Source: Sarcomyxa edulis (Eukaryota > Basidiomycota > Agaricomycetes > Agaricales > Mycenaceae). From it: a stretch of 64,000 bases of DNA. The position numbers and the translations under genes are program-made. Below, one piece after another: positions 11,910 through 26,689 of this stretch. The notes below the pieces were generated by a model, which was not told the DNA's origin, made no database searches, and saw only the letters and a list, made by a program, of their open reading frames with translations. Every line of letters begins with the position of its first letter. Positions within the stretch are counted from its first letter, which is position 1. Location of the stretch: the NCBI GenBank assembly GCA_009761415.1, contig QUOL01000005.1, forward strand, positions 558,001-622,000, read 5' to 3'.

Positions 11910-11962
11910 TGAGAAAGACTCGGAGTCCAGACGCGCCTCTTCATCTTTATCCCACCAGCATC
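11910..11962. promoter_or_regulatory. 53-bp bidirectional intergenic region
   Basis: The start codons of the TMEM70-like gene (minus) and the dynactin p25 gene (plus) lie 53 bp apart. Both 5' UTRs and any core promoters must overlap here or extend into the neighbouring coding region. No TATA box is visible. Confidence 0.7.
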
Positions 11963-12742
11963 ATGGAGGCGCCTATTTTCTACTCAAAGGCAGAATTCAT
12001 CGAAACAGTAATGAAACTTTCCTTTCTGTATATTAATTCGAAGGCCAACTTGATATAGGATACAGGAAACAAAGTATCGCGACGAGCCACCATCGCTGGC
12101 CCCCAGAATATCATTCTGGGTGGTAAAACGATCATCTCCAGCGGAGCCATCATTCGAGGCGATTTGAGGCGTACAGGTCCTGGACATGCCGTCGTCATCT
12201 CCCTGGGAAGGTATTGTGTCGTCGGGGAAGGTTGTGTGATGAGGTAGGCAATCACCATACGCTCTAAAACCATCAGGAATGTAAACTCTCGCAGGCCACC
12301 GTACAAGACCTATCGCGGCAATTTCAACTACTATCCAATGAAGATCGGAGACCATGTTCATATCGGCTCTAATAGCGTCGTGGAAGCAGCAACTATAGGG
12401 AATCACGTCGAAATCGGCAAAAACTGCGTTATCGTATGTACATTTCTTTGCAGCCTGAGAGATCGCATAGTTCATCCAAGTCTACAGGGCAAATTCACTA
12501 TCATCAAAGACTGTGCTAGAATTGCCGACAATACTATCGTTCCGCCAAATACAGTCATCCCTGCGCTAGCCCTCTTCTCCGGCTCTCCAGGTACCTGTCT
12601 TTCGGAACCTCATCTCACACCCACAAGTTTCTTACCTGTTATCGCAGGTCATTTCGTTGAAGACCTCCCAGAGTCAACACAAGAGATGGTCGAAGCCCAT
12701 ACCAAGCAGTATTACACTCGATTTCAACCCTCGGAACGGTAA
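11963..12742 (+). CDS. dynactin subunit p25 (DCTN5-like)
   Basis: Five exons (11963-12007, 12059-12243, 12295-12433, 12488-12590, 12648-12742) give 188 residues, the usual size of p25. Hexapeptide-type turns run through most of the protein (for example AGPQNIILGGKTIISSGAIIRG and the repeated isoleucine/valine steps of the GDHVHIGSNSVV stretch), predicting a left-handed beta-helix. The C-terminal segment HFVEDLPESTQEMVEAHTKQ matches the helical tail of DCTN5. In dynactin, p25 and p27 cap the pointed end and help link dynein to cargo such as endosomes. The start is the ATG that begins MEAPIFYSKAEFIET, typical of the family. Confidence 0.92.
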
Positions 12743-13442
12743 TAAATCTGGAACATCTACATGTGATCCTTTTCCTCCCCTTGCGTGAAAATAAGCTCTT
12801 GGATAGGTCTATAAACATCTACTACCTGGTGAGTCTGTCCTCCGTACTCAAATACTAAGATGAACCATATAGAAGTCAAGCCCTGATCAACGTCCTAAGG
12901 ATGTCTATTGATGAGCATTTTCTAAACCTGATTCCTTGACACCTGTTTCCCACGAACGCGTCTTTCTCATTGCTGATTCGATTTTGTTCGAAGACACCCT
13001 TATCGGTGCCCGGACCCATGGGTAGCTGCAGTCGCCCCGTGTTCTGGTAACCGGTACGTCGAATAGACCTTGCTGAAAGTTCGAAATTCATCTGACGTGG
13101 TACATGCAGTGCTATTCAAGTCAAGAACAGTCGGTCGCTGTGGCGAGTTTCCCTGGGTGTATGGGCGGCCTGGATCTATTCGTGACCACTACTACGATTC
13201 TTCTTTGTAGACTAAGGACCATGTGCGGCGGAAAGCTTGTGAAGTATCGTGCCTCAAGAAGGAAGTTTGGGAAACCAAGATTGTATATATATTTACATTC
13301 TGTGACGATTGATAAATATTTTCCGCCCCCATGTGCAAGCCCAGAGAGTGGAAAAAGAAGAAAACACAAATGCGTAGAAAATGCGAGAGAGAAGACAAAA
13401 CCGTTGCCCAAAAAGACGAGACCTCTATGATGGTCACGTCGC
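12743..13442. other. convergent intergenic region
   Basis: The region lies between the 3' ends of the dynactin gene (plus) and the peroxidase gene (minus). Open frames on both strands around 12876-13430 have no motifs and largely overlap each other. I see no terminator or RNA gene I can support. Confidence 0.45.
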
Positions 13443-15572
<2,130 letters not shown>

Positions 15573-15648
15573 GTTGTTTTCGACTGAGTTCTGACCGGAG
15601 GGATACTCGAATGGAGATCTGGAGAACTAAGGGGGACTTCAAGGGACA

Positions 15649-15655
15649 TTATATA
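15649..15655 (-). promoter_or_regulatory. TATA box of the manganese peroxidase gene
   Basis: TATATAA on the minus strand lies about 77 bp upstream of the peroxidase ATG at 15572. Confidence 0.6.
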
Positions 15656-15840
15656 TGATTTTTGTAGTTCCAGATTTGGAGATTGTGTTCGACTCTGATG
15701 AGAAGGCTGACGAAGGATCGGAGCACTTGAACCAATAGTGGGCTTGGCTTTAGCATATGGAATGCCAAGACCTGTCCAACGGATACGCTCGAACAGCCGG
15801 TAAGGAGGACGTCCCAGTGCGTGGGGTATCAAAATACCAC

Positions 15841-16020
15841 ACTGTTGGAATGTCCGTGTCGATTTCGAGGATAAAGTAGGTAGAATGTGAGAGACCCGTT
15901 CAGCGGGAGCACGGTACAGGGTAGACGAACCAAAGACGTGGTTGTCATAAAACCATGACGTTGGAATACCGTGTCGGCCTCGAGGATAAAATTGAACGAT
16001 TGTGAGAGAGTCGTTTAACG
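15841..16020 (-). repeat. imperfect direct repeat in the peroxidase upstream region
   Basis: Two related units of about 62 bp lie at 15841-15905 and 15956-16020. Both run GTTGGAAT, CCGTGTCG, CGAGGATAAA, TGTGAGAGA and then CGTT, with scattered differences, at a spacing of about 115 bp. They are 270-450 bp upstream of the Mn-peroxidase start codon and may duplicate a regulatory block. Confidence 0.65.
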
Positions 16021-16060
16021 CATATATTCGAGGGTGTGTGCTAGGGAAATGCTGTTTCAA

Positions 16061-18046
16061 TTCCCGGGTTTGCGTTAGCTTTCAGGGTAGTACGGAAAAG
16101 ACCACAATTATCTGAGCCGGCCCCGACAATAGGCATCCGTGAACACTAGACACCGCGGGAGAAAAAACGGACGACAACGTCGAAGTAGACATTTAGTAGA
16201 ATGATGAAGCCCATCTTGATCCGAAGGGCACTGGGAAAGACCCACTGCCCTGGACCAAATACAGTGGCAGCATATTGCTCGTTGTCAATCCAGTGGATCA
16301 TCGAGGACATGACAAGTTGTCGCCTCCATGGGATGTCGGGAATTAGCGCTTGACTTTGCCGGATCAGTAGGCAAAGAGATGCCGACAGGGATATTCAGAA
16401 TCCAATTCAATTACAGACATGAAAAACACCTACACGAAAGTGTCATGAGTGTCAGATGTATATCCGTAGGAGGGAAGATGGCCCTCAAAGTGATTGCTCA
16501 CTATCAGGGGAAAAACATAGTGAGACAGAGCATCTTTGTCCAGTGGGAGACTGTTTCTGCCTATGGGGCGGTCGCAGGCAGTGGCCAGTTGCATCAGGCG
16601 GCCATAGAATGTGAAGACCATACATGCGCTTCTCTACATAGTCGAGGGATAGAAATCAATCAACATCGAATCAACCATGATGTCTCTGCGCTGGACTCGG
16701 ATCTGTCCCCACGGAATGTCTTTGCAATCGAGCATACTTCGCACGGCCTAAAGACATATTCAGGCAAGTGTTACATATCAAGCAAACCCTCCTCACAGTA
16801 TAGCGTAACGTTCGTTGATGACCATGCATATACATGGTTCATATCTTGCGCATGGCTATCTCGGAGCATCAAATTAGCTTTTGACATTGTTTTGGGTCGA
16901 GGAACGTGCAGAGCCCTCGACAGAAGTGCACTCGAGCTGTTTCAGAAAACATCAATACATGTAACTTCTGAAAGTCAAACCGTGGCTTACCGTGGTAACA
17001 CGTACTTCCTCGTCGTACCTTTTCTGGAGCCACCGACACTTTTTGCCCCTGTTAGCCAAAGAGTTCACCAGGACCGACGCGATGTCTTTTGTCCCGCCGG
17101 TTCAATTGAAGAGCGCGAGACTAACATCGAGGTCCGAGTCGACGTAGGAAGAGCAGAATTGAATTCAACGGATGCCTTCAAACCGGCAATAGCCTTCTCA
17201 GAGGCATAAACGAGATAAAAATTGCATGGGGTCGCCAAGGCTTGAAAAATATTTTAAGTCCTGTGAGCGATATCAAAGAGAGAAAATCACCCTTGAATCT
17301 TGATAGTGTATAGTTTTAGTGGTTTTGCAGAGGTCCGCATGCATATCTCACCGCTCGACGAATGGTCCCGGAACCGAGTGTGAACAGAGAGCAACGCGTT
17401 ACGGAAGGTTGCAAGCTGCAGCTCGTCGAATCATTCAGCAACATTTTTTGCGTGGTTAAATGAACAGGCATGCCGGGATACTCGGATAGGATTCACAGTG
17501 GGTCGTATAGAGTCACGGTAAGCCTACAGTAGCGTGGTGTCAAGTCCTCAATCCATGGCGAATAGCGAGGTCGAACTTGCCAGTGGAAAAACTCGAAGGA
17601 ACGAACGTACGCGACGCGACGTCCCGTTCCCCACTCATCATGCATCATGCACGAACAGCTACAGTCTACAGATCACCGAGTAATTGGGTTTGAAGTTCTA
17701 TTCATTCGAGAAAAAAGAGGGATAGATAATAAAGCAATTGCAAGACGACTGAGCGGGGTGAGTGGGGTGATGATCATGGATGAACAAATGTGGGTTGGTC
17801 AAATAGCAATATGTAGTGCGATATCGATCGTAGTGTATATAAATGCGGGGAGGGGGAGGGAGGGAGGGTACTTTTTCTGCATCGTTGTCTATGGTGAACT
17901 ATGCGAGCAGTGCACGCGTGCTAGAATATTTAAATCATAACACGAAAAGGGAACGAGGGGAGTAAGAGGAGGGAGGATGGGGGATGGTAAAGGAAGGGGG
18001 GATTAAAGATGGAAACAAGTTAATGTCTCTTAGTTTGATCCAATCC
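16061..18046. other. unresolved region with possible degraded gene(s)
   Basis: A 293-codon open frame runs on the plus strand (16328-17209) but has no motif and reads like the antisense of a gene. On the minus strand, a frame ending at 16147 encodes a tail with a hydrophobic helix (MGFIILLNVYFDVVV), and further open pieces lie near 16440-16620 and 17000-17100 with plausible splice sites. I could not join them into a model that closes, so this may be a decayed membrane-protein gene. The rest, from 17210 to 18046, holds A/G-rich sequence and nothing I can name. Confidence 0.35.
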
Positions 18047-20561
18047 TTAATCCTTCTTCTCCTCTTTCTTCTCTGGCTCCTCAGATTCCGATGGTTTGTC
18101 GTTGACGTTGTTCTCAGCAGAACGCTTCTCGTAGACCTAGAACCATGTTGTTGTCAGTATCAACGTCTTAGTAGTAATACTAGACAAACGAACCTTCTGG
18201 AAGAGCCCAAGGGATGCTTGTTGAGTCTCGTTGATCTTTTCCCGGATGGCGTCACCAGAGATGGATGCATCGCCAGCTTGGCCTTTGACAGCGAGAGCAC
18301 GGAGCTCAGTGACGAGGGCAGTGACCTTCTCCCTCTCGGCAGGGTCGACTTGGTCTTTGAACTCGTTCAAAGCTAGATACAATCAATCAGTAACCGAACG
18401 ATAATCATGACACTTGTCAAACCTACCCCTCTCGGTATCAGCACAGACAGAATCAGCCTTGTTGGCCTCTTCGATGAGAGCACGACGTTCCTTGTCAGTC
18501 TCGGCGTATTGTTCAGCCTCAGAAACCATCTTCTCAATATCCTTGTCGCTGAGACCGGAGGAGGAGGCGATGGTCATAGATTGATCCTTGTTGGTTGCCT
18601 TGTCCTTGGCGGAGACGTTGACGATACCGTCTGTCAGCGACAAAGAAAAAATTAGTCACGTCCAGCATGATTAGAGCGTAGAAAGAGAGACATACCAGCA
18701 TCGATATCAAATGTGATCTCAATCTGGGGAACACCCTTGGGTGCAGGTGGGATACCGACGAGGTTGAAGTTACCGAGGAGCTTGTTGTCACGGACCAATT
18801 CACGTTCACCCTGGTAGATCTTGACTTCGATGGCGGTTTGACCGTCAGCGGCGGTGGAGAAGACCTGGGATTTCTTGGTGGGGATGGTGGTGTTGCGGCT
18901 GATGAGTTTGGTCATGATACCGCCGAGGGTCTCAATACCTATAATTGCAAGAGTTGAGAACGTAATCACAAACGGGAATAGAAGGAACACAAACCGAGAG
19001 AAAGAGGAGTAACATCGAGGAGGAGGATGTCGGTGACGTGACCGGCCAAAACACCACCCTGGATGGAAGCACCGATAGCGACGGCCTCATCGGGGTTAAC
19101 ACCCTTGCTAGGCTCACGGCCGAAGATACTCTTGACAGTCTCTGCAACACGGGGCATACGGGTCATACCACCAACCAAGATAACCTCATCGATCTCGCTA
19201 GGCTTGACACCAGCATCGCTCAAAGCCTTCTTGCAAGGCTCAACGGTGCGCTGTACCAAAGGTGCGACGAGAGCTTCGAATTGCGAACGGAGGAGCTTGG
19301 AGTTGATGTGCTTAGGTCCGGAAGCATCAGCAGTGATGAAAGGCAAGTTGATCTCGGTCTGTGTCGTCGACGATAATTCGATTTTGGCCTTCTCGGCAGC
19401 CTCGCGGATACGTTGAATAGCCATACGATCGCCTGTGAGGTCGATGCCAGACTCCTTCTTGAACTCGTTCAAGAGATGGTTGACAAGGACGATATCGAAA
19501 TCTTCACCTCCCAAGTGGGTGTCACCGTTGGTTGATTTGACTTCGAAGACACCTTTTTGCATTTCGAGGATAGAGATATCGAAAGTTCCACCTCCGAGAT
19601 CGTATACGGCGATGACGGAGGAATCGAGACGATCTAGACCGTAAGCGAGGGCAGCAGCAGTTGGCTCGTTGATGACTCGGAGGACGTCGAGACCTGCGAT
19701 TTGACCAGCGTCTTTGGTGGCTTGCCGTTGAGCGTCGTTGAAATAAGCGGGGACCGTGATGACAGCGTGGCTAGACGATGGAGATGGAACATTAGACCAT
19801 TGGGCACAAAAGCGGAAGAAAAAATGTACTCACTTGACCTTTTTGTTAAGATATTGCTCAGCAGTCTCGCGCATCTTAGCCAAAACCATGGAAGAAAGCT
19901 CTTCAGCCGACTGGGATACGCACGTCAGCAGGAAAAAAAGTAAAAAGAATGATGACTAAACCCACATATTGAACGCGTTTTCCACCGTTCTCAACCTCGA
20001 CTGCCGGTCGTCCGTCAGCCTTGGAGACAACTGTGAATGGCCTAAGAACAAAGATGAGAGAGGAGTGCTAGAAAAAGGTCGAGAGACGACGTACCAGTGC
20101 TTCATGTCGTCTTTGACCTCCTTGTCCTTGAATTGCCGACCAATAAGACGCTTGAAAGCAAATACAGTGTTCGTGGAGTTGACAACAGCCTGTCGTTTAG
20201 CTGGTAGACCAACTAGACGTTCTCCGTGCTTGGTGAAAGCGACTACCGATGGTGTTGTCCGTGCACCCTCAGCATTTTCAATGACTCGAGAAGTTTTGCC
20301 CTCCATTACGGAGACACAGGAATTTGTTGTTCCCAAATCAATGCCAACAACAGGTCCTATGTGAAAAGTCAACCTAGCTGTATGATCTACTAAAGATTAG
20401 GCTTGCGTACCATTGACCTTTGAATTCATGTTTCTCGTGATCATGGATCCGGAGAGTCCCTGTCAGATATGTTAGACATTGTCGACGAGTATACCCAAGT
20501 GACCTACATGTTTGCTCGAACGAGCGACGGAGCCCCGTAGGCAACGAGCAGCAGCGAACAT
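18047..20561 (-). CDS. SSC1: mitochondrial Hsp70 chaperone (Ssc1-type)
   Basis: Ten minus-strand exons (20561-20508, 20459-20411, 20356-20095, 20041-19966, 19910-19834, 19770-18995, 18938-18696, 18630-18427, 18372-18194, 18136-18047) give 669 residues. The N-terminus ([18 protein letters not shown]) is rich in Arg and Ala and lacks acidic residues, a mitochondrial presequence. The ATPase domain has [13 protein letters not shown], the phosphate loop [12 protein letters not shown] and [11 protein letters not shown]. The substrate domain starts at [17 protein letters not shown], a signature of the mitochondrial/DnaK branch. The tail ([11 protein letters not shown]) is charged, without the cytosolic EEVD or the ER KDEL. 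In the matrix this chaperone drives protein import and folding and, in yeast, Fe-S assembly uses a relative. The promoter carries a heat-shock element. Confidence 0.96.
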
Positions 20562-20638
20562 GGTAGTGGTTTGCGGGTAACAGAGGAATGAACTCGGCTC
20601 AGAAATTTTTAGGAATGCGTTACGTAATCACTTCGGCT

Positions 20639-20651
20639 TTCCGGAATATTC
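20639..20651 (-). promoter_or_regulatory. heat-shock element upstream of mtHsp70
   Basis: TTCCGGAATATTC is three perfectly spaced alternating Hsf1 half-sites (TTC, GAA, TTC), 78 bp upstream of the Hsp70 start codon. It lies in the 168-bp interval between this gene and the stop codon of the helicase gene. Confidence 0.75.
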
Positions 20652-20729
20652 CACCCAAGCCCGGGCGTGGACCGTGGTAAATCATGCGGTCCATCGTACA
20701 GATACAGATACATCGTGGTAGATACATTG

Positions 20730-23700
20730 CTAGAAACTGTCCAGGTTGATATTCAACGTGGACGACCATGACCTCTCTTCAAAGGCACGCAGAAAACCAT
20801 ACCCCTTCGCCGTCTCTTCGTCAGCTAGCACGGTCGCCGAGGGTCTGAGCAGTTCTGGAGAAGCCACCACTACAACAAATATCAGACAGAACCGTCTTCA
20901 AAGACGCACGAAGCTCACCAATACAAAGCGTCTTTGCCCGAGAAATTGAGACATTCAGACGCCGCCGCTCCAACAAAAACTTGAGCTCAGAGGCGGATGC
21001 AGAGGACGGAGGCAAGGAGAATAGACATATCACAAATGCCGCTTCAGAGCCTACAACGCAAACGTCAATACCAGAGTCAATTCCATATCACAGACACGTA
21101 CCCTGAAGTCGCTCAACAGTATCCACAGTCACCTTATCCAAACAGAGATCAGGCACCGCTCTAGCTCCCAAAGTCATACCTTGCATCATATTAGCAAGGT
21201 TCACCTCCTCATCAATCTGTGCCAACCTCAGCGCTGCATTGACAGCCTGACGCTGTACACGGTGTGGGGTGGCAACAAATATGTCATCGTCAGGCGAACA
21301 CCTTCGTATCGATGTGACCAGTGCCGCCGCTAATGCCGCCTCCCCCCGAACGTGTACTTCATAACCCGCCCTTTCTGGACGACTAGTATACGTTCGAAGT
21401 CGTATCAAAGCAAGAGATATCGGATGAGGGGTAAGATCAATACGACCGCGACCGGGGGTATTCAAGCTTTGATCCATAGGCGTACGAATGACAGTACTCG
21501 TACATGATATCGATGGAGGTTTGAGAAGCGTCTGTGGTCGTCTGAGCATAACGTCAGATAAAGCCAACAAGAACCTCTGTACATCCTTCTGTATATCCCC
21601 GTGGACACCAAAGTCTTTCCTGATATCAGTATCATCCTTGATAGATTGGAGTCGCGTGGCAAGCTGCCGAGCTTGTACTTTCTGTGGTTTGAAAGCTCGG
21701 GAATAGATAGTGGATATGAATTCTCCTAGATCTGGGTTGAGTCTGGAGTGGAGATGAATTTCAAGCGGTCAATATTAATACTATGTTGACCATAGTTAGA
21801 TGCATTGAGTAATCGTTACCTGAAATTCTCTGTCAACTGCACGATAGTACCTTGAGAAGACATCTCCATCTCCATCGACGAAGCTTCCACCGGAGAAGCA
21901 GGTCGATCGGTTCCATCCACGCTGGGCCCGGGGCGTCTCGAATGGTGCATTAAGCAGTCGAGAATAGATCCAAATAGACGTGTCTGAAGTTGCGGATACT
22001 GTGCACTAAGAATAGGAGCCAGTTGTTCCGAATCCCCGGCCACTACTATCCGTCCAGTTGGGCTGAGCGATCGAAGTACAAGAGCGGTAGAACTGAGAGA
22101 TAGTTGTCCCGCTTCGTCAATAATCACACAGTCGACTTCGAAAGAGTGCCGTTTGCTGAAGTTATACAGCTGTTCCATTATCAGAAGAATGAAAATCAAT
22201 TACAGGGCATGAGACTCGGGAAGGGGAGGCGAAAGTACGTACCTGGTATACAGTCCCAGCATACAATAGCTTAGCCTCCGGGTCAGCCTTCATCGGTCCC
22301 GGATGATCATTCCCTTTCAGAACATGCTCTATCCTTAGATCTCGAATCCAAGACGCTGGATACGATCCAATGCCTCGATAACATTCAAGAAGATAATTGA
22401 GTTTGCTCAAGAAGGCTCTGATAGCCGCGTGCGTCATAGCAGTGATGAAGATGATCTGGCGTTTTGTGTTCTGTAGTCTACTCTGTACATCGAGTAGGCG
22501 GAGGAGGGAGAGAGCGAGTGTGTATGTTTTGCCAGTCCCTATAATGACGAGAGTATGCGTTCTCGTCAGCAATACTTCGTAGATAGTTGGGGGATGAGTC
22601 AACGTACCTGGTGGCCCCCATACGACAGATAGCCGGTTGGCCAGGATGCGTTTCGCTGCACGCTGTTGAGACGCCTTCAGTACCAATGCACCAGCACCCT
22701 TGACGTCCAGCTTATCGAGTTCCCGAAAGGTACTCTGTATCGAGTTTTCGGCCTTCGTGAAATTCTTTGAAAACGACGCAGATTGCTCCCCAGAAAAAGC
22801 AAGAGACCGGGGATCAGATATCAATTGCAAAAACGGAACTTCTTGGCTCTCATCCTCTCCACATCGCAAGTCAAGCTCCAAAAGCGTCGACAGAATTTTC
22901 GTGATATTGAAATCGACCAGGCGAGGTGAGAGACGATAGTGATGCCCCCGCACAAGTTTAACACCCCAGCTACCCCACGTCTGCAACATAACGGTAGTCT
23001 TGTTATCCTGAGCATCGATATCGATATCCCGAACGTCCGCAACAAGGAGTTTTCTCTGTACGAGAGGATGCTGAGCGGACCATCTTGATTTAGTATACGT
23101 GTTCAGAGGGAACATCAAGCCGGAAACGCCGAGATCATCGAACAACGCTTCCACAGGTATGTTGGATTGGTCTATATCGTTTCCTCCCGCAGCAAGCGCG
23201 ATATCGTCGAGATCTTCAGCGAGAAGGAAGTCATAGAAGGATCGTTCCTTGTCGGCAGGCATATCTAATATCCCAGAGATGAGATGAAAAGTATGTTCGA
23301 CGCCCTTTGTACCTTGTTCGGTGGATCGATACTCCAGGATGGTTGCGTCGGGACATCCGTCGATTCGCGACCGCCAGAGTTCAGTGAGCTTCGCTAGTAC
23401 TTCAAACTAGAGAAAGACAGTGAGTTATCTTCTGCGAGTAGAGATCCGGGAGACGGTCACAACACACCTGTTGCATGAAGAACAATTTGCGCAAATGGTC
23501 CTGTTTGCAGATATCCATAAAGCTCGCAGACAAAACACGGGCTTCGTTGACAAGCAACTCAGGCTTCCCAGTCGAATAGCTAGAAACTCGAAATCTAAGT
23601 CGTTGCAACGCATCATATATAGACCGATTCCGGTTTTCCAAGGCAGTTCTGACCTCTGCAGAAGTCCCATTTCTATAACGTTCAAAGACCTCCTCATCAC

Positions 23701-25618
23701 CGGGGCATTGAACACTAGCAGCATCCGACAATATGGTGACACATTCTGGGAGGTCCCAGTATCCTGGAAGAGGCAAGGCGAGCAGACGCTCGACTTCTCT
23801 CTTCAGTATGACGATACGAGGGAGCTGTCCAAGTTCTGACCGTCTATCCTGATCGCCAATGACCCGACCTCCTGCCTTTAATCGCTGCACTTCCTCTTGA
23901 ATCCGCTGACGCAGTTGATCGACAGTACCGTCGGTGGATAGATCAAGACGTTCGAGACACATCTTGAGTTCGGCTTTGCTTCTACGTCCCTTGGCAAGGA
24001 AGTCGAGTAGTGCACCGGATAGGATAAGTGGTTGGCACGATGTTAATAAAAGTGAGGCCCCTTCGCTTAGAGCGCCTATGCATAAGCGGATATCATTCCT
24101 AATGTCCATGTCACCTGCATCGGAGGTGAGAGCTGTGTCGACTAGAATAGTCTGCAATGCCGTGTGTTCCCCGGACGAGAATATATAGAACTGGGTGCGG
24201 GGAATGGGAGTGCGGTCCAGCAGGCTTCCGATTATTGAGGCCAGAACTTTGACTATATCCTTTCCGCTACCATGTTTCGTTTGCGATAGGCCATCAGACG
24301 AAAATATCGAAGCACAAAAGGCCACGACTTCGAGGGATGCTGGATCCTGTAGAATAGATAGGATGATGGCTACGTCTTCCGTTCGTGGGCAGGTAAAATT
24401 GCGCCGGTGGATGATCTATAGACCATAAAAGTAAGATTCACGACGACGCAGTAGATTTCACTATTCCTTACTTCGATCCGTTTCGACATAGCCGCATCTA
24501 CGACGGCACTAGATGGGACTCGTCTAGTAGTAGACCGAGTTGGAAGACCGAGTATACGTTTGGCTTTCTTCACTGTGCTTGGGAAAGACATGGCTAGGTT
24601 ATCGAGTTTGGACTGATCTGCGATAAGAGTGTGTAAATCTTCAATATCAGTGACCAGGGGCGCTCCAAGTGATTGTGAGTTGGAATCATGGGAAATTGAA
24701 AGCAGGCTTTTGAGCACTTTAGCCTGTTCCAAGGAGATATTAGGCATGGATCCAAGCGTGCCTTCATGAAGAGTTCTCGATCTACACTCTGAGTCGTAAA
24801 GGCAGTTCCGGCAAAGAGGATTATAATGCCATTGGACTTTCTCGCGAGGCAAGGCCAAGATTCGAGGAAGTTGACGGAAGAAAACAGATTTCAACGAATC
24901 GGATAGAAGTGAGATATTGATCGTCCTTAGATCCTCGAAAGAGGGAGGGGACGAATTGAAGCCATCGGCAGGTGGCAGCCAAATGGCAGCAGTGCCTGAT
25001 GGACGGAAATATGGAGGAGGGAGAAGATAATTTAGACACAGTGTGTAAAAGTATATTTGAACATGGTGAGACGTCTGTCGATTCGTTCAGAAATGATGCA
25101 CTGACGTTCAAGAGAGACATATGCACCTTTACAGTCTTGGATGCCTTTGCGTCGACGACTTTCCATGTAACGCCATTTCCGTCTCTGGACCGAGTTATCT
25201 CCAGAAGATCTGGTTTGGCCAGAGAAAACGTCACGGGGACCGTACCCTCCTTCGCAAATTCCAATGCAAATGCCTCCCGCGGAGGCCAAAATGTCAGCCC
25301 TGCAATGAAGAAATGATCCCGATCGTCGAATTCTATGTTTTCCTTGAGATACTCAGCTTGCAGCGGTGTAGACGGCACTTGCAACAATAAATCGGCATCG
25401 TTCCCCAACCATCCGAATAACGCTGATTCCCAATCGAGTCCACGTTCAAATTGTGCTTCTGAAAGTTCCGATGGTGGAATTACACCACGAGAAGCCTGAT
25501 CATGAGAGTCACCCGTCGTCGATCCGGATCCATGGTAAATGTTGTGCAAAAAGAGATCGCAATTGAGATGATGGTACGCCGCGATATTGGTCGCAGATAG
25601 TGTGCCGGTCCGAGGCAT
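20730..25618 (-). CDS. Fe-S RecB-like nuclease fused to an SF1 helicase (Dna2/TM0106-type)
   Basis: Nine minus-strand exons (25618-25127, 25074-24472, 24415-23468, 23406-22608, 22538-22243, 22169-21820, 21742-21102, 21050-20919, 20869-20730) give 1466 residues. The N-terminus begins LSATNIAAYHHLNC, as in RecB-family nucleases. Catalytic residues are Asp137 (KPDLLE), Asp156 and Lys158 (VVDAKAS), and Gln170/Tyr174. Cys20 with Cys252, Cys255 and Cys261 (CRNCLYDSEC) forms the four-Cys set that holds a 4Fe-4S cluster in Dna2 and AddB. Residues about 380-500 resemble the RNase H-like spacer of bacterial TM0106 proteins. The helicase has GPPGTGKT (945-952), DEAGQ (about 1064-1068), GDSEQLAPI, a DTVERLQGSEAAFV motif and NVSISRAK. 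It should bind and trim DNA or RNA ends; its pathway is unknown. It lacks the layout of canonical Dna2 and may be a separate lineage. Confidence 0.85.
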
Positions 25619-26320
25619 GAGGAGATGTAACGAGGGTCTGATAGATTAGATTTCAATCAAATATAGGGAGTATGTCGTTTCAATGGCTGAGTACGTCGTG
25701 CAAAGGGGCCTGAAGTCTCAAGATAAGTTATCCGAGTCGGGAAGCTTCTAGATGAATGTGTAGGGGGAAAAATCCGAGATAGTGAAATCCAGAAGCTCAG
25801 GGCCTTAGTCTGGCATGGATACGATGGTGAGTATGGACAGGAGCGAGGACGTTCGTCGACTCCATGTCTAGAATTCACATGGGGATAGCAAGGTGCGTCA
25901 CATAACACGTCACGCATCACAACTGAGGAGGCGCCGAGTCCCGATCAAGTCCCGATTCGTCCGACAAAGACTCCAAACGTTCACCTTCATCTGAGCGCTT
26001 CAATCTCAACATCCCTCTAGACGCAGTGCTGCATTCTAACTACTGTCCACAATCTATATTCAAGACGATCTGTCTTCTGGCTGCTGCAGGCCAAATACGG
26101 TCGTACTGTAGGAAGTCTCAAAAGGCCGTGTGAAACTGAGAGTACATTCGTCGAGCATTCGTCCGTACTTCCACTCACTCAATGCTATGTCTCCGAGTCG
26201 CTGTTAGATAACTGACATTCCGTGAAAAGGCAGAGATCCTTAAGCCTAACAAGGAACACTCAGCTTCGTAAGACTATGAAAGCTAAGTAAAATAGGGCAT
26301 CACGCGCCTGTGCAATAAAA
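25619..26320. other. upstream flank of the nuclease-helicase gene
   Basis: No motif-bearing frame is visible. The sequence just before 26321 is AT-rich and leads into the inverted-repeat element. Confidence 0.4.
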
Positions 26321-26689
26321 ACATCAGGAAAACCCAAAAATTCTACCTGGTTCTACATAGAACCATATAGAGGTCATAGTGTCAGTAGACCTGGTAGAAC
26401 TTGGCTGATCTATATAGAACGTGTATACCCCCCTTGTCTTCTACAGGAGTAGCTGTAGATGTCACTCAATCTATGTAGATCCTGGTAGATCCTGGTAGAC
26501 AACACTCAATCTATGCCAACTTCAGGTAGATGTCACTCAATCTATGCAGACACCAGTAGACATGTATAGCTGGGGAGTTCTACCGTAGATAAACACAACT
26601 CAGATCAAGATTTTCAAAGTGCAGCAAAATAAATATAATATTAAAATAAACTGATAATACAAGTGTACACTATGAGATCAAAGGTTCCT

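Noticed and set aside
16328..17209. 293-codon open frame on the plus strand as a gene
   Set aside because: No domain, no splice or promoter support, and the opposite strand shows gene-like pieces with a hydrophobic C-terminus; more likely antisense of a degraded gene.
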